Source: Lachnospiraceae bacterium (lineage in GTDB: Bacteria; Bacillota; Clostridia; Lachnospirales; Lachnospiraceae). Taken from it: 64,000 nt of DNA. The position numbers were made by a program, and so were the translations under genes. This document shows, piece by piece, positions 56,136-64,000 of this stretch. Position 1 is the first letter of the stretch; each line of letters starts with the position of its first letter. The DNA lies in NCBI GenBank assembly GCA_017500935.1, contig JAFVXW010000073.1:1-64000 (forward strand). The letters are read 5' to 3'. Under the pieces are notes generated by a model. The model did no database searches, was not told the DNA's origin, and saw only the letters and a list, made by a program, of their open reading frames with translations.

Positions 56136-59099
56136 ATGAAGCTGGATTTTCGTATTGATTGGGGATATCAGTATTTATATTCAAGAAGACATTATCATCC
56201 CACCTACATATGGAATGGCAGTCTGACCTGCAAAAACGGTGAAATTCTGGAAACATATCAGCTTACCTATCCTGTTATATGGTTTGGCCCCGGACAGAGT
56301 GCACGGGAGGAAAAGCTTGCCGGGCCGGAGTGGAAAAATACGACCAAACGCCGTCTTGCCGGTGTGCGTTTTGTGGCAGAGGTCTCTGAAAATGCCGAAT
56401 TTACATTGACTACGACAATGGGAACCTGGCATTTTACCGCAGCGGATATTATGGAAAAGGGACATATTTCCTGGCTTGTGGGCCCGAAATATCAGGGCTG
56501 TTATGTGAATGTGATAAAGACAGGATACTTTTGGTTCCAACCCAAAGAAGAAAACCAAAAAACAGTGTTTACCGCACAGGAGCTTGGACTGGAAGTACAT
56601 AACTGGGCAAGAATGATGATCGGCTGGGTAAAACCCGGAGAGTGTGCGGAATTTCCTTATACTGTGCCTGATATGGAGCAGGACTGCGAAGAAACCCTGA
56701 TCCATCTGGAAGCGATGGCGGTTCCGGAATTTGATCCCGAAAAAGAAACACAGGTGCAGGGAGATCTGTATCTGGAAGTATATTGTGACGGAAAACTTGT
56801 AAAGACTTCCAAAAAATATTTCAGACCCCATGACAAGCAGATGCAGATTCTGGAGGACGAATGGATACGCATCCGTGTACCTTCCGGTGAGCATGTATTT
56901 GGCGTTAAAAATGTGACTTCAAAACTTTGTCTGGGCATCAGCCGGATCAAAATTTCACAGCACGGATACCGGCATGGGCAGCTAAGCGTACCGCAGTGGG
57001 CGCTGCAGGGAGAAAAATTGACCGGAAAGGTATTTGCAGCATATGAAGATACCATCCGGGTCAGTGCTGACAGCTTTTGTACAGATGTGGCCTGTGTACC
57101 GGGATGGAATGAGTTTTTCTTTACAGCACAGGCAGAAGCTGCAGCAGATGCTGCCTGTGGACAGATGAAGATTGTGACGGCTGTTTCGGAAGCCGAAGTG
57201 GAAGTATATGACTGTCAGGAAGAAAAATATCCTGTCAAAGTCGGCTATGATATGACCGTTGTGCCCCATGATGCCGATGGCTTCATGGACTGGCTGCTGG
57301 ATTATACCCAGCGCACCCGTCTGGGAAACTATGTAGTATTCCGTGATTTCCGCATGGAATATGACGGTGCTGCCGTGGATGCGAAGCTGATGCGCAAATG
57401 GGGCGAATTTTGCCGCGAACACGGTATTTATGTATCGGCTGCCACCGATTATATGAACGGAGAACTGATCGCCGGAGCCGGTGATATGTTTAATGACTGC
57501 GGACAGCATGAACTTCCGGGCAAAGTGTATGCCCTTGATCCGGCAGAACCGTATGCATCGCAGGATATGAAGGAAGCTTCTGAAAAGTATACACAGTTTT
57601 TGAAAGATGCGCTGGATGAGATTCACACGGTTTCAGACTGCGCAGCCTTTGGCGATGCCTCCGGCGGTATCCGGTATTCTTTCCTGGCCGGTGCCGATTT
57701 TGTGCGTGCAGAGACGATGGTGGGACATACCCAGACACTCCTTTCCCAGGCGCGCCCGGCAGCAGAGGCACTCGGAAAAGGCAGATGGGGTGTGCATATT
57801 GCGATTCAGCATGGATATCAGCCCTATAAAGAGACTCATCTGGGCCAGTATTTCCTGTCATTGATGCAGCCCTGGATGATGGGAGCGGAAGTGATCTATG
57901 AAGAAGATTCTCTGTTTGAACTGTTCAAAGAAGAAAGACAGGCCTGGGATGACTGTCTGACCAAGGGCAAACGCGACATGACCAGAAGCTTTTATAAGTT
58001 TGCCAAAACCCATCCCAGAACGGGAAAGAATGTGCGCAGTATCGCCTTTTGGGAAGGCCGTTACGCAGCACCTTTCAGCGGGTTTATCTGTGATGTGGAT
58101 CAGGATCCCCACTATGCGGTATGGGGGCTTTTTGGCAAAGATGCGCCGGAATGGGGACATGAGCAGCCCGAAAAATGCCGCCAGCTTCTGGACGTGCTGA
58201 TGCCGGGAGCTAGTACGCATCCGCTTCGCCAGAAGTTTGACAGACGCCGGTTTTATTTCTCCGGAACGCCCTACGGTGATTTTGACTGTGTACCGGCAGA
58301 AGCAGATCAGGGATATCTGGATCAGTACGGACTGCTTTTAAATCTGGGCTGGAACACCATGATCGAAGAGGATTATAAAAAGCTGACAGAATATGTGGAG
58401 CAGGGCGGTGTGCTGCTGACCGGTCTGATGCAGTTTTCCGCACATACAGACAGGGCATTTTTACAGGAAATAAAAAATGCCGTGCCTGACAGCGGTGACG
58501 GTCTTGCAGGAGCTGCTCTTTGGAATAATGGAGACTTAAGCAAATTATGCGGTATTGTGGTAAAGGGCTGCGGCAGCAAGTATTCCGGACAGTGGAACTG
58601 TGCAGACCGCTGTGCTGTTGCAGAGCCGCAGTTAAGTGCGCTGCACAGTGATGATGTCAGTGAGGACGGTATCCCCTGTCTTGCAGATGTGGAGCTTGCC
58701 GGCGCGCAGGTGGCTGCGTGGGATGCGGCAACAGGACTTCCGATGCTTGTAAAAAAACAGGTCGGCAAAGGTTTTGTATATACCTTTACTCTTTGGGCAT
58801 ATCCGGGACATGAACAGTTTATGCAGTTTGCGGCAGCATGGGTCTGCGAGCTGGCAAAACAGGGCAGAGGCGATATTTATGTGGAAGATATGACCGGTGA
58901 AGTGTTCTGGACGCGCTGGAAAGATGAAAACACAGAACGTATCATGCTGCTTAATACAGATTGGGCGGATAAAGGCTGTCTCAGGACTGCAGATTTAGTC
59001 TGCGGTGAAAAAACCTGGAGCATAGCTGTGCCCGAGAGAACGGCAGTGATCGCAGATATCGTAAACGGTGAAGTGACCGTGAAAGAATATACCTTATAA
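56136..59099 (+). CDS. large uncharacterised glycan-hydrolase-like protein
   Basis: A 987-residue protein that I cannot place in a named family. An N-terminal beta-rich region (about 1-370) begins FRIDWGYQYLYSRRHYHPTY. A middle domain (about 370-690) reads as a TIM barrel with DMTVVPHDADGFMDWLLDYT, YVVFRDFRMEYDG and WGVHIAIQHGYQPYKETHLG. Next is a class-I-glutamine-amidotransferase-like or trimerisation region (EYVEQGGVLLTGLMQFSAHTD) and a beta-rich tail. The layout resembles GH42-like enzymes, but catalytic acids are not certain. There is no signal peptide. The ATG at 56136 is chosen because AAGGAGG lies seven bases upstream. Monocistronic. Confidence 0.7.
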   Translation: MKLDFRIDWGYQYLYSRRHYHPTYIWNGSLTCKNGEILETYQLTYPVIWFGPGQSAREEKLAGPEWKNTTKRRLAGVRFVAEVSENAEFTLTTTMGTWHFTAADIMEKGHISWLVGPKYQGCYVNVIKTGYFWFQPKEENQKTVFTAQELGLEVHNWARMMIGWVKPGECAEFPYTVPDMEQDCEETLIHLEAMAVPEFDPEKETQVQGDLYLEVYCDGKLVKTSKKYFRPHDKQMQILEDEWIRIRVPSGEHVFGVKNVTSKLCLGISRIKISQHGYRHGQLSVPQWALQGEKLTGKVFAAYEDTIRVSADSFCTDVACVPGWNEFFFTAQAEAAADAACGQMKIVTAVSEAEVEVYDCQEEKYPVKVGYDMTVVPHDADGFMDWLLDYTQRTRLGNYVVFRDFRMEYDGAAVDAKLMRKWGEFCREHGIYVSAATDYMNGELIAGAGDMFNDCGQHELPGKVYALDPAEPYASQDMKEASEKYTQFLKDALDEIHTVSDCAAFGDASGGIRYSFLAGADFVRAETMVGHTQTLLSQARPAAEALGKGRWGVHIAIQHGYQPYKETHLGQYFLSLMQPWMMGAEVIYEEDSLFELFKEERQAWDDCLTKGKRDMTRSFYKFAKTHPRTGKNVRSIAFWEGRYAAPFSGFICDVDQDPHYAVWGLFGKDAPEWGHEQPEKCRQLLDVLMPGASTHPLRQKFDRRRFYFSGTPYGDFDCVPAEADQGYLDQYGLLLNLGWNTMIEEDYKKLTEYVEQGGVLLTGLMQFSAHTDRAFLQEIKNAVPDSGDGLAGAALWNNGDLSKLCGIVVKGCGSKYSGQWNCADRCAVAEPQLSALHSDDVSEDGIPCLADVELAGAQVAAWDAATGLPMLVKKQVGKGFVYTFTLWAYPGHEQFMQFAAAWVCELAKQGRGDIYVEDMTGEVFWTRWKDENTERIMLLNTDWADKGCLRTADLVCGEKTWSIAVPERTAVIADIVNGEVTVKEYTL

Positions 59100-59120
59100 A
59101 AAATGTGCGTTATGCGCATA

Positions 59121-59175
59121 AAAAATCCCCCGCCTGCGGTATGCTGTGATACATCAGAAGGCGGGGGATTTTTTT
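59121..59175. terminator. bidirectional terminator
   Basis: AAAAATCCCCCGCCT (59121-59135) pairs with AGGCGGGGGATTTTT (59159-59173) between the converging 987-residue gene and typA. Confidence 0.92.
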
Positions 59176-59186
59176 GAATCATGAAT

Positions 59187-61019
59187 TTAGTTCTTAGCCT
59201 GGAAAGCCGCACGCTTTCTCATGGTGTGATCCAGAATCTTTTTGCGGATGCGCAAGGATTTGGGAGTGACTTCCAGAAGTTCGTCCGTGTCGATAAATTC
59301 AAGTGCCTGTTCCAGACTTAAAATTCTGGGGGGAGACAGGCGGAGTGCTTCGTCGGCACTGGAGGAACGGGTATTGGTCAGCTTTTTGGTCTTGCAGACA
59401 TTGACTTCGATATCTTCGCTGCGTCCGGTCTGGCCGACAACCATGCCGCCGTATACCTTTTCACCGGGGCTGATAAAGAGAGTTCCTCTTTCCTGGGCAT
59501 TGAAAAGTCCGTAGGTGATGGCTTCACCGGCTTCAAAAGCGATCAGGGAACCCAGCTGTCTGTAGGCGATATCTCCTTTGTAAGGAGCATAGCCGTCAAA
59601 AAGGGTATTCATAACGCCGTTTCCCTTGGTATCGGTCATAAATTCGCCGCGGTAGCCGATCAGGCCGCGGGAAGGAATGGAAAATTCCAGACGGGTAGTG
59701 CCGCCGTTGCCGGGAGTCATATTGACAAGTTCGCCTTTGCGGTATCCAAGCTTTTCGATGACAGAGCCGGCAAATTCTTCGGGAACATCGATAAATACCT
59801 GTTCCATGGGCTCCAGACGGTGGCCTTTTTCATCATATTTATACAGAACTTCTGCTTTGCTGACTGCAAATTCATAGCCTTCGCGGCGCATATTTTCAAT
59901 CAGGACAGACAGATGCAGCTCGCCTCTGCCGGATACCTTAAAGCTGTCTGTGGAATCTGTTTCTTCCACGCGCAGGGAAACATCGGTGTTTAATTCTCTG
60001 AAAAGACGGTCACGCAGATGACGGCTGGTGATATATTTTCCTTCTTTGCCCGCAAGAGGAGAATCGTTTACCATAAAATGCATGGCAATGGTGGGTTCGG
60101 ATATCTTCTGGAAGGGAATCGGCACAGGCGCTTCCGGTGCGCAGAGGGTATCGCCGATACGGATGTCGGAAATACCGGAAATTGCCACGATGGAGCCGAT
60201 ATTGGCTTCACGCACTTCCACTTTATTGAGACCGTCAAACTCATAGAGTTTGGATACTTTCACTTTCTTTTGTTTGGCAGGATCATGGTGGTTGACGATC
60301 ACTACCTCCTGATTGACGGTGATCTTGCCGTTGTCCACTTTGCCGACACCGATACGGCCCACATATTCATTGTAATCAATGGTGCTGATCAAAAGCTGGG
60401 TACCTGCATCGGGATCGCCCTGAGGGGCAGGGATATAGTCGATGATCGTGTCAAATAAAGGCTTCATATCCTGATTGGGAACAGAAAGCTCCAAAGTGGC
60501 GCGGCCTGCCTTGGCGGAAGCAAAGACAAAGGGACAGTCGAGCTGTTCGTCGCTGGCATCCAGTTCTAAAAAAAGCTCCAGAACTTCATCGATCACTTCC
60601 TGCGCACGCGCTTCCGGACGGTCGATCTTGTTGATGCAGACAATAACGGGAAGCTGAAGCTCCAGCGCTTTGCGCAGTACAAAACGGGTCTGGGGCATGG
60701 GGCCTTCAAAGGCGTCCACGACAAGGATTACACCGTTTACCATTTTCAGGACACGTTCCACTTCGCCGCCGAAATCAGCATGTCCGGGGGTGTCGATAAT
60801 ATTGATCTTAATGCCGTTGTACATAACGGCTGTATTTTTTGCAAGAATGGTAATGCCGCGTTCGCGTTCGATATCGTTGGAGTCCATGACACGTTCTGCC
60901 ACTTCCTGATTTTCACGGAACACACCGCTTTGCTTTAAAAGCTCATCTACCAGCGTTGTCTTGCCATGGTCTACATGGGCGATGATGGCGACATTTCTGA
61001 CATCTTCTCTATTCTGCAT
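59187..61019 (-). CDS. typA: ribosome-binding GTPase TypA/BipA
   Basis: Translational GTPase of 610 residues with an EF-G-like layout. G1 [16 protein letters not shown]3 [16 protein letters not shown] and G4 NKID are intact; the C-terminal domain specific to TypA has [17 protein letters not shown]. It assists 50S assembly and growth under stress or cold. It stands alone, convergent with the 987-residue gene, with a clear upstream promoter on the minus strand. Confidence 0.96.
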   Translation of the reverse strand: MQNREDVRNVAIIAHVDHGKTTLVDELLKQSGVFRENQEVAERVMDSNDIERERGITILAKNTAVMYNGIKINIIDTPGHADFGGEVERVLKMVNGVILVVDAFEGPMPQTRFVLRKALELQLPVIVCINKIDRPEARAQEVIDEVLELFLELDASDEQLDCPFVFASAKAGRATLELSVPNQDMKPLFDTIIDYIPAPQGDPDAGTQLLISTIDYNEYVGRIGVGKVDNGKITVNQEVVIVNHHDPAKQKKVKVSKLYEFDGLNKVEVREANIGSIVAISGISDIRIGDTLCAPEAPVPIPFQKISEPTIAMHFMVNDSPLAGKEGKYITSRHLRDRLFRELNTDVSLRVEETDSTDSFKVSGRGELHLSVLIENMRREGYEFAVSKAEVLYKYDEKGHRLEPMEQVFIDVPEEFAGSVIEKLGYRKGELVNMTPGNGGTTRLEFSIPSRGLIGYRGEFMTDTKGNGVMNTLFDGYAPYKGDIAYRQLGSLIAFEAGEAITYGLFNAQERGTLFISPGEKVYGGMVVGQTGRSEDIEVNVCKTKKLTNTRSSSADEALRLSPPRILSLEQALEFIDTDELLEVTPKSLRIRKKILDHTMRKRAAFQAKN

Positions 61020-61101
61020 ATTTCCTCACATTCTGCCGGGATACGGCAATAAAAAAAGTGTGCGTTAACTTCCTTATTACGTGTTTGAAACAACGCTAAC
61101 A

Positions 61102-61130
61102 AGTATAACACCGCTGTTTCACAGATGCAA
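61102..61130 (-). promoter_or_regulatory. promoter of typA
   Basis: Minus strand TTGCAT (61130-61125) and TATACT (61107-61102), spacer 17. Confidence 0.7.
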
Positions 61131-61303
61131 TCGCGAAAACGGATAAAAATCAGTACAAAAGGACGGGTTTTTTGCAATTTTGCCGGAAAGAAAAAGGATA
61201 CTGTCGAAAACTGCGTTCCAAACCGGGCATACATATTTTTTCTGCACATAAAATGGTAATACATGACAGAAAAAATTCTTGCAATAAGAAGGGAGAACCA
61301 GAA

Positions 61304-61933
61304 ATGACAGATAAGGTAATTGAAAACAACCAGGTGGTGATCATGGGCAGGATCGTGAGCAATTTTACATACAGCCACGAGATCTTCGGAGAAGGTTTCT
61401 ATATGGTGGATGTGGAAGTGGCACGTTTGAGTGAATCCTACGATATCATTCCCATTATGGTTTCGGAACGTCTCATCGATGTGGATGAAGATTACAGGGA
61501 TGCTTATGTAAGTATTTCCGGGCAGTTTCGATCCTATAACCGCCATGAAGAGAGAAAAAACAAGCTGATTTTGTCTGTGTTTGCGCGTGAGATCACATTT
61601 GTGGATGAATTGGAGGAAAGTTCCCGGACCAATCAGATTTATCTGGACGGTTATATCTGCAAAGAGCCTGTTTACCGCAAAACACCGCTGGGCAGAGAGA
61701 TTGCGGATGTTTTGCTGGCAGTCAACCGTCCTTATGGAAAATCAGATTATATCCCCTGCATCTGCTGGGGGAGAAATGCACGCTATGCCGGTGCGTTTGA
61801 GGTGGGTGCCCACTGTGCGGTCTGGGGCAGGATCCAAAGCAGGGAATATATGAAAAAGCTGCCGGATGACCAGCTGGAAAAACGTGTTGCCTATGAGGTT
61901 TCCGTAAGCAAGCTGGAACTGATCGAAGACTGA
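61304..61933 (+). CDS. SSB-like protein with two OB-fold modules
   Basis: A 209-residue protein in which two single-stranded-DNA-binding-like OB folds can be read: residues about 8-95 (NNQVVIMGRIVSNFTYSHEI, YVSISGQFRSYN) and about 110-205 (NQIYLDGYICKEPVYRKTPL, YIPCICWGRNARYAGAFEVG). The second is closest to normal SSB. It lacks the acidic C-terminal tip that SSB uses to recruit partners. The ATG at 61304 follows GGGAGAA; the longer open frame has no ribosome site. Divergent from typA. Confidence 0.75.
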   Translation: MTDKVIENNQVVIMGRIVSNFTYSHEIFGEGFYMVDVEVARLSESYDIIPIMVSERLIDVDEDYRDAYVSISGQFRSYNRHEERKNKLILSVFAREITFVDELEESSRTNQIYLDGYICKEPVYRKTPLGREIADVLLAVNRPYGKSDYIPCICWGRNARYAGAFEVGAHCAVWGRIQSREYMKKLPDDQLEKRVAYEVSVSKLELIED

Positions 61934-61979
61934 CAAAAGACAGGGAATGCCGGAGGGCTAAAGACAAAAGGGACGATGG

Positions 61980-62008
61980 TTGCAATTGTGTCTAAACTGT
62001 GATAAAAT
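61980..62008 (+). promoter_or_regulatory. promoter of the CobO-like gene
   Basis: TTGCAA at 61980-61985 and TAAAAT at 62003-62008, spacer 17; a GATAAAATAT/ATATTTTATC hairpin overlaps the start region. Confidence 0.5.
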
Positions 62009-62101
62009 ATCAGAAATATTTTATCATGCACAGGTGCTTTTTGAAGTGAATGACAGAATCGCATGAGAGATGGATAAGACCTTGAGAGGGAGAGATACAT
62101 T

Positions 62102-62581
62102 ATGGGTAAGATTCAGGTGTTTGCCGGAAAAGGGCATGGTAAGTCACCGGCAGCATGGGGGGAAGCCGTAATGGCTGCTGCAGCCGGAAAACAGGTGTTC
62201 ATCATTCAGTTTTTAAAGGGAAAAGGCCTGGAGGAATCGGAATTTCAGAGACGTCTTGAGCCGGAGATCAAGCTGTTTCGTTTTGAAAAGTCAGACTGCG
62301 ATTATGCAGAGCTGCCCAGAGAGCGTCAGGAAGAAGAAGTGCGCAATATCCGCAACGGCATCAATTTTGCAAAAAAAGTGCTGCATACCGGAGGATGTGA
62401 TCTGCTGATCCTGGATGAGGTACTCGGAGTTGTTGCCAGAGATATTATTCCTGTGGAAGAGCTTTTGGCTGTATTGGAGGCACGCGGCGATGATACCGAT
62501 CTGATCCTGACAGGATGGGTACTGGAGGAGGAGATTCTGCAGATTGCGGATCATATTTCCAGTATTGAGGCAGTAAAATAA
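62102..62581 (+). CDS. CobO/BtuR-like ATP:corrinoid adenosyltransferase-family protein
   Basis: A 159-residue P-loop protein. The Walker A is FAGKGHGKSPAA, where typical CobO/BtuR has GNGKGKTTAA. The family continues with QFLKGKG, LLILDEVLGVV and ILTGW. The family transfers adenosine from ATP to reduced cobalamin. The changed P-loop and the absence of nearby cobalamin genes leave room for a different role. The ATG follows GAGGGAGAG; a terminator follows. Confidence 0.75.
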   Translation: MGKIQVFAGKGHGKSPAAWGEAVMAAAAGKQVFIIQFLKGKGLEESEFQRRLEPEIKLFRFEKSDCDYAELPRERQEEEVRNIRNGINFAKKVLHTGGCDLLILDEVLGVVARDIIPVEELLAVLEARGDDTDLILTGWVLEEEILQIADHISSIEAVK

Positions 62582-62587
62582 ACAGGG

Positions 62588-62615
62588 AAAGAGGATGATC
62601 TCTCATCCTCTTTTT
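62588..62615 (+). terminator. terminator of the CobO-like gene
   Basis: GAGGATGA (62591-62598) pairs with TCATCCTC (62603-62610), then TTTTT. Confidence 0.88.
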
Positions 62616-62641
62616 ATAATGGCTCTTTGACAGATTCTGCG

Positions 62642-62670
62642 TTGACATTGACACGGTACAGTGTTATTAT
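62642..62670 (+). promoter_or_regulatory. promoter of dapA
   Basis: TTGACA at 62642-62647 and TATTAT at 62665-62670, spacer 17. The leader is too short for a lysine riboswitch. Confidence 0.75.
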
Positions 62671-62726
62671 TACTTTGATTAGCAGTTTACATATGCTGCA
62701 TGAAGGCAGCAGGAAGTGAGGAAGAT

Positions 62727-63611
62727 ATGTCTATTTTTAAAGGTGCGGCAGTTGCGATTGTGACTCCTTTTTTTGAAGATGGTTCTGTAGATTATGACAA
62801 GTTTGGCGAATTGATCGAATTTCAGATCGCAAATAAGACCGATGCGATCGTTGTATGCGGTACAACAGGTGAAGCATCCACTCTGACCCATGAGGAACAT
62901 CTGGATGTGATCAAGTATTGTGCAGAGAAGGTTAACAAGAGAGTGCCCGTAATCGCAGGTACCGGTTCCAACTGTACAGAGACAGCGATTTATCTGTCCA
63001 CAGAAGCAGAAAAGTATGGTGTTGACGGTCTGCTGATCGTGACTCCTTACTATAACAAAGCAACCCAGAACGGTCTTTACAGACATTATAAGCTGATTGC
63101 GGATTCCGTTAAGCTTCCCATCATTCTTTACAATGTTCCCAGCCGTACCGGTACCAACTTAAATCCCGAGACCATTGTGCGTCTTTGCAAGGATGTTGAG
63201 AACATTGTTGGTGTAAAAGATGCTACCGGCAATATTTCCCAGGTAGCTAAGCTGATGCAGATGGCTGACGGCAATGTGGATCTGTATTCCGGCAATGATG
63301 ATCAGATCGTGCCTTTACTGTCTCTTGGCGGTCTTGGTGTTATCTCTGTGCTTTCCAATGTGGCACCTGCACAGACCCATGATATCTGCGCGAAGTTTTT
63401 TGAAGGCGATGTCAAGGAAAGCTGCAGACTGCAGCTGGAAGCAATTCCGCTGATCAATGCGCTGTTCTGCGAAGTAAATCCTATCCCTGTTAAGAAGGGT
63501 GTTGAGATGATGGGCCTTTGCGGCGGTACTCTGCGTATGCCTCTGACTGAGATGGAGCCTGCGAATGCAGCACGTTTACAGAAGGCAATGCAGGAATACG
63601 GCATTTTATAA
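62727..63611 (+). CDS. dapA: 4-hydroxy-tetrahydrodipicolinate synthase
   Basis: First committed enzyme of lysine and diaminopimelate synthesis, 294 residues. It condenses pyruvate with aspartate semialdehyde. AIVTPFFEDGSVDYDKF, the CGTTGEASTLTHEEH loop, YNVPSRTGTN and the Schiff-base lysine in GVKDATGN are present. The ATG at 62727 follows GAGGA; an upstream in-frame codon lacks a ribosome site. dapB follows in the same direction. Confidence 0.96.
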   Translation: MSIFKGAAVAIVTPFFEDGSVDYDKFGELIEFQIANKTDAIVVCGTTGEASTLTHEEHLDVIKYCAEKVNKRVPVIAGTGSNCTETAIYLSTEAEKYGVDGLLIVTPYYNKATQNGLYRHYKLIADSVKLPIILYNVPSRTGTNLNPETIVRLCKDVENIVGVKDATGNISQVAKLMQMADGNVDLYSGNDDQIVPLLSLGGLGVISVLSNVAPAQTHDICAKFFEGDVKESCRLQLEAIPLINALFCEVNPIPVKKGVEMMGLCGGTLRMPLTEMEPANAARLQKAMQEYGIL

Positions 63612-63634
63612 TGCAGGGTTAAATGAAGTATTTT

Positions 63635-63665
63635 CAGGCTGGGAAGGAAAACCCAGCCTGATTTT
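63635..63665 (+). terminator. hairpin between dapA and dapB
   Basis: CAGGCTGGG (63635-63643) pairs with CCCAGCCTG (63652-63660), followed by ATTTTG. The short U tract suggests a partial terminator or stability element within the operon. Confidence 0.55.
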
Positions 63666-63685
63666 GTAAAATAAGGAGGAGTATT

Positions 63686-64000
63686 ATGACAAAAGTAATC
63701 ATGCACGGCTGCAACGGCAGAATGGGACAGATGATCACAAAGCTGATCGCAGAGGACCCCAATATGGAGATCGCAGCCGGTATCGATGTTTATGACGGTA
63801 TTGTGAATACATATCCGGTATACAAAACACTGGAAGAATGTGATGTTGAAGCTGATGTGGTGATCGATTTTGCAACTGCTTCGGCAGTAGAAAAGCTTCT
63901 GGATTACTGCGTGGAAAAACAGCTGCCCTGTGTACTTTGTACCACAGGCCTTTCTGCAGAACAGCTTGCAAAAGTAAAGGAAGCCTCTGAAAAAGTGGCA
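63686..64000 (+). CDS. dapB: 4-hydroxy-tetrahydrodipicolinate reductase, N-terminal part
   Basis: The first 105 codons of the next enzyme in lysine synthesis; the gene leaves the window. The nucleotide-binding motif MHGCNGRMGQMI and the DVVIDFAT and CTTGLS segments match DapB. The ATG follows AAGGAGGAG. It probably shares the dapA transcript. Confidence 0.94.
   Translation, partial: MTKVIMHGCNGRMGQMITKLIAEDPNMEIAAGIDVYDGIVNTYPVYKTLEECDVEADVVIDFATASAVEKLLDYCVEKQLPCVLCTTGLSAEQLAKVKEASEKVA

Noticed and set aside
61934-62101. A cobalamin riboswitch before the CobO-like gene
   Set aside because: No B12-box sequence, and the leader is too short.
62582-62726. A lysine riboswitch before dapA
   Set aside because: Only about 50 bases separate the predicted transcript start from the start codon, and no lysine-box pattern was seen.

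Overview
The window is chromosomal DNA from a low-to-mid GC Gram-positive anaerobe, most likely a gut Lachnospiraceae (Clostridia). This is inferred from the rpoB-rpoC-rpsL-rpsG-fusA-tuf order, strong AGGAGG ribosome sites with GTG/TTG starts, a T-box before pheS, a glycyl radical enzyme, a GPH-type sugar symporter and many plant or host glycan hydrolases. No rRNA, CRISPR array, phage or transposase gene was seen.

Layout. 1-9.98 kb is the informational core: the 3' end of rpoB, rpoC, rpsL, rpsG, fusA and tuf. A consensus promoter is threaded through the rpoC terminator. 10-20 kb is an accessory carbohydrate region with a GH36 enzyme, a GH2 enzyme, a duplicated beta-helix lipoprotein and an HSL-type esterase. 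It also holds two decayed genes, a metallophosphoesterase and an MBL-fold hydrolase. 20-24.8 kb is a same-strand run: TauE-like permease, unassigned radical SAM protein, MBL hydrolase, glyoxalase-like protein and ABC exporter. 25-28.8 kb has a YtrA-type GntR/ABC operon with a clear operator, then an ECF sigma operon with small membrane proteins. 28.8-33.7 kb is a divergent AraC regulator and a GPH transporter/amidohydrolase/carboxylesterase operon. 33.8-39.2 kb holds a CPA2 antiporter, an inositol-monophosphatase-like enzyme, a YitT protein and a glycyl radical enzyme with no activase nearby. 39.2-44.4 kb has GNAT and MATE genes, a repeat-rich spacer, and two identical tRNA-Thr(GGU) genes flanking trmO and a GH29 fucosidase. 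44.5-54.6 kb holds a class A PBP, a YigZ protein, mgtE with a possible leader ORF, exonuclease III, a structured 140-bp insertion-like element, and T-box-controlled pheST. 54.8-64 kb holds a serine beta-lactamase-like hydrolase, a 987-residue uncharacterised glycan-hydrolase-like protein, typA, a tandem-OB SSB-like protein, a CobO-like ATPase, dapA and the start of dapB.

Together the accessory genes look like an intestinal glycan forager: debranching enzymes (GH36, GH2, GH29 and the unknown protein), a sugar symporter, esterases and stress or efflux systems set among housekeeping genes. The most unusual items are the orphan glycyl radical enzyme, the 987-residue protein, the trmO/tRNA-Thr pairing, the promoter inside the rpoC terminator loop, the 140-bp element at the xth 3' end, and a dispersed GC-rich palindromic repeat with three copies. 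All calls are from reading the sequence; no database search was run.
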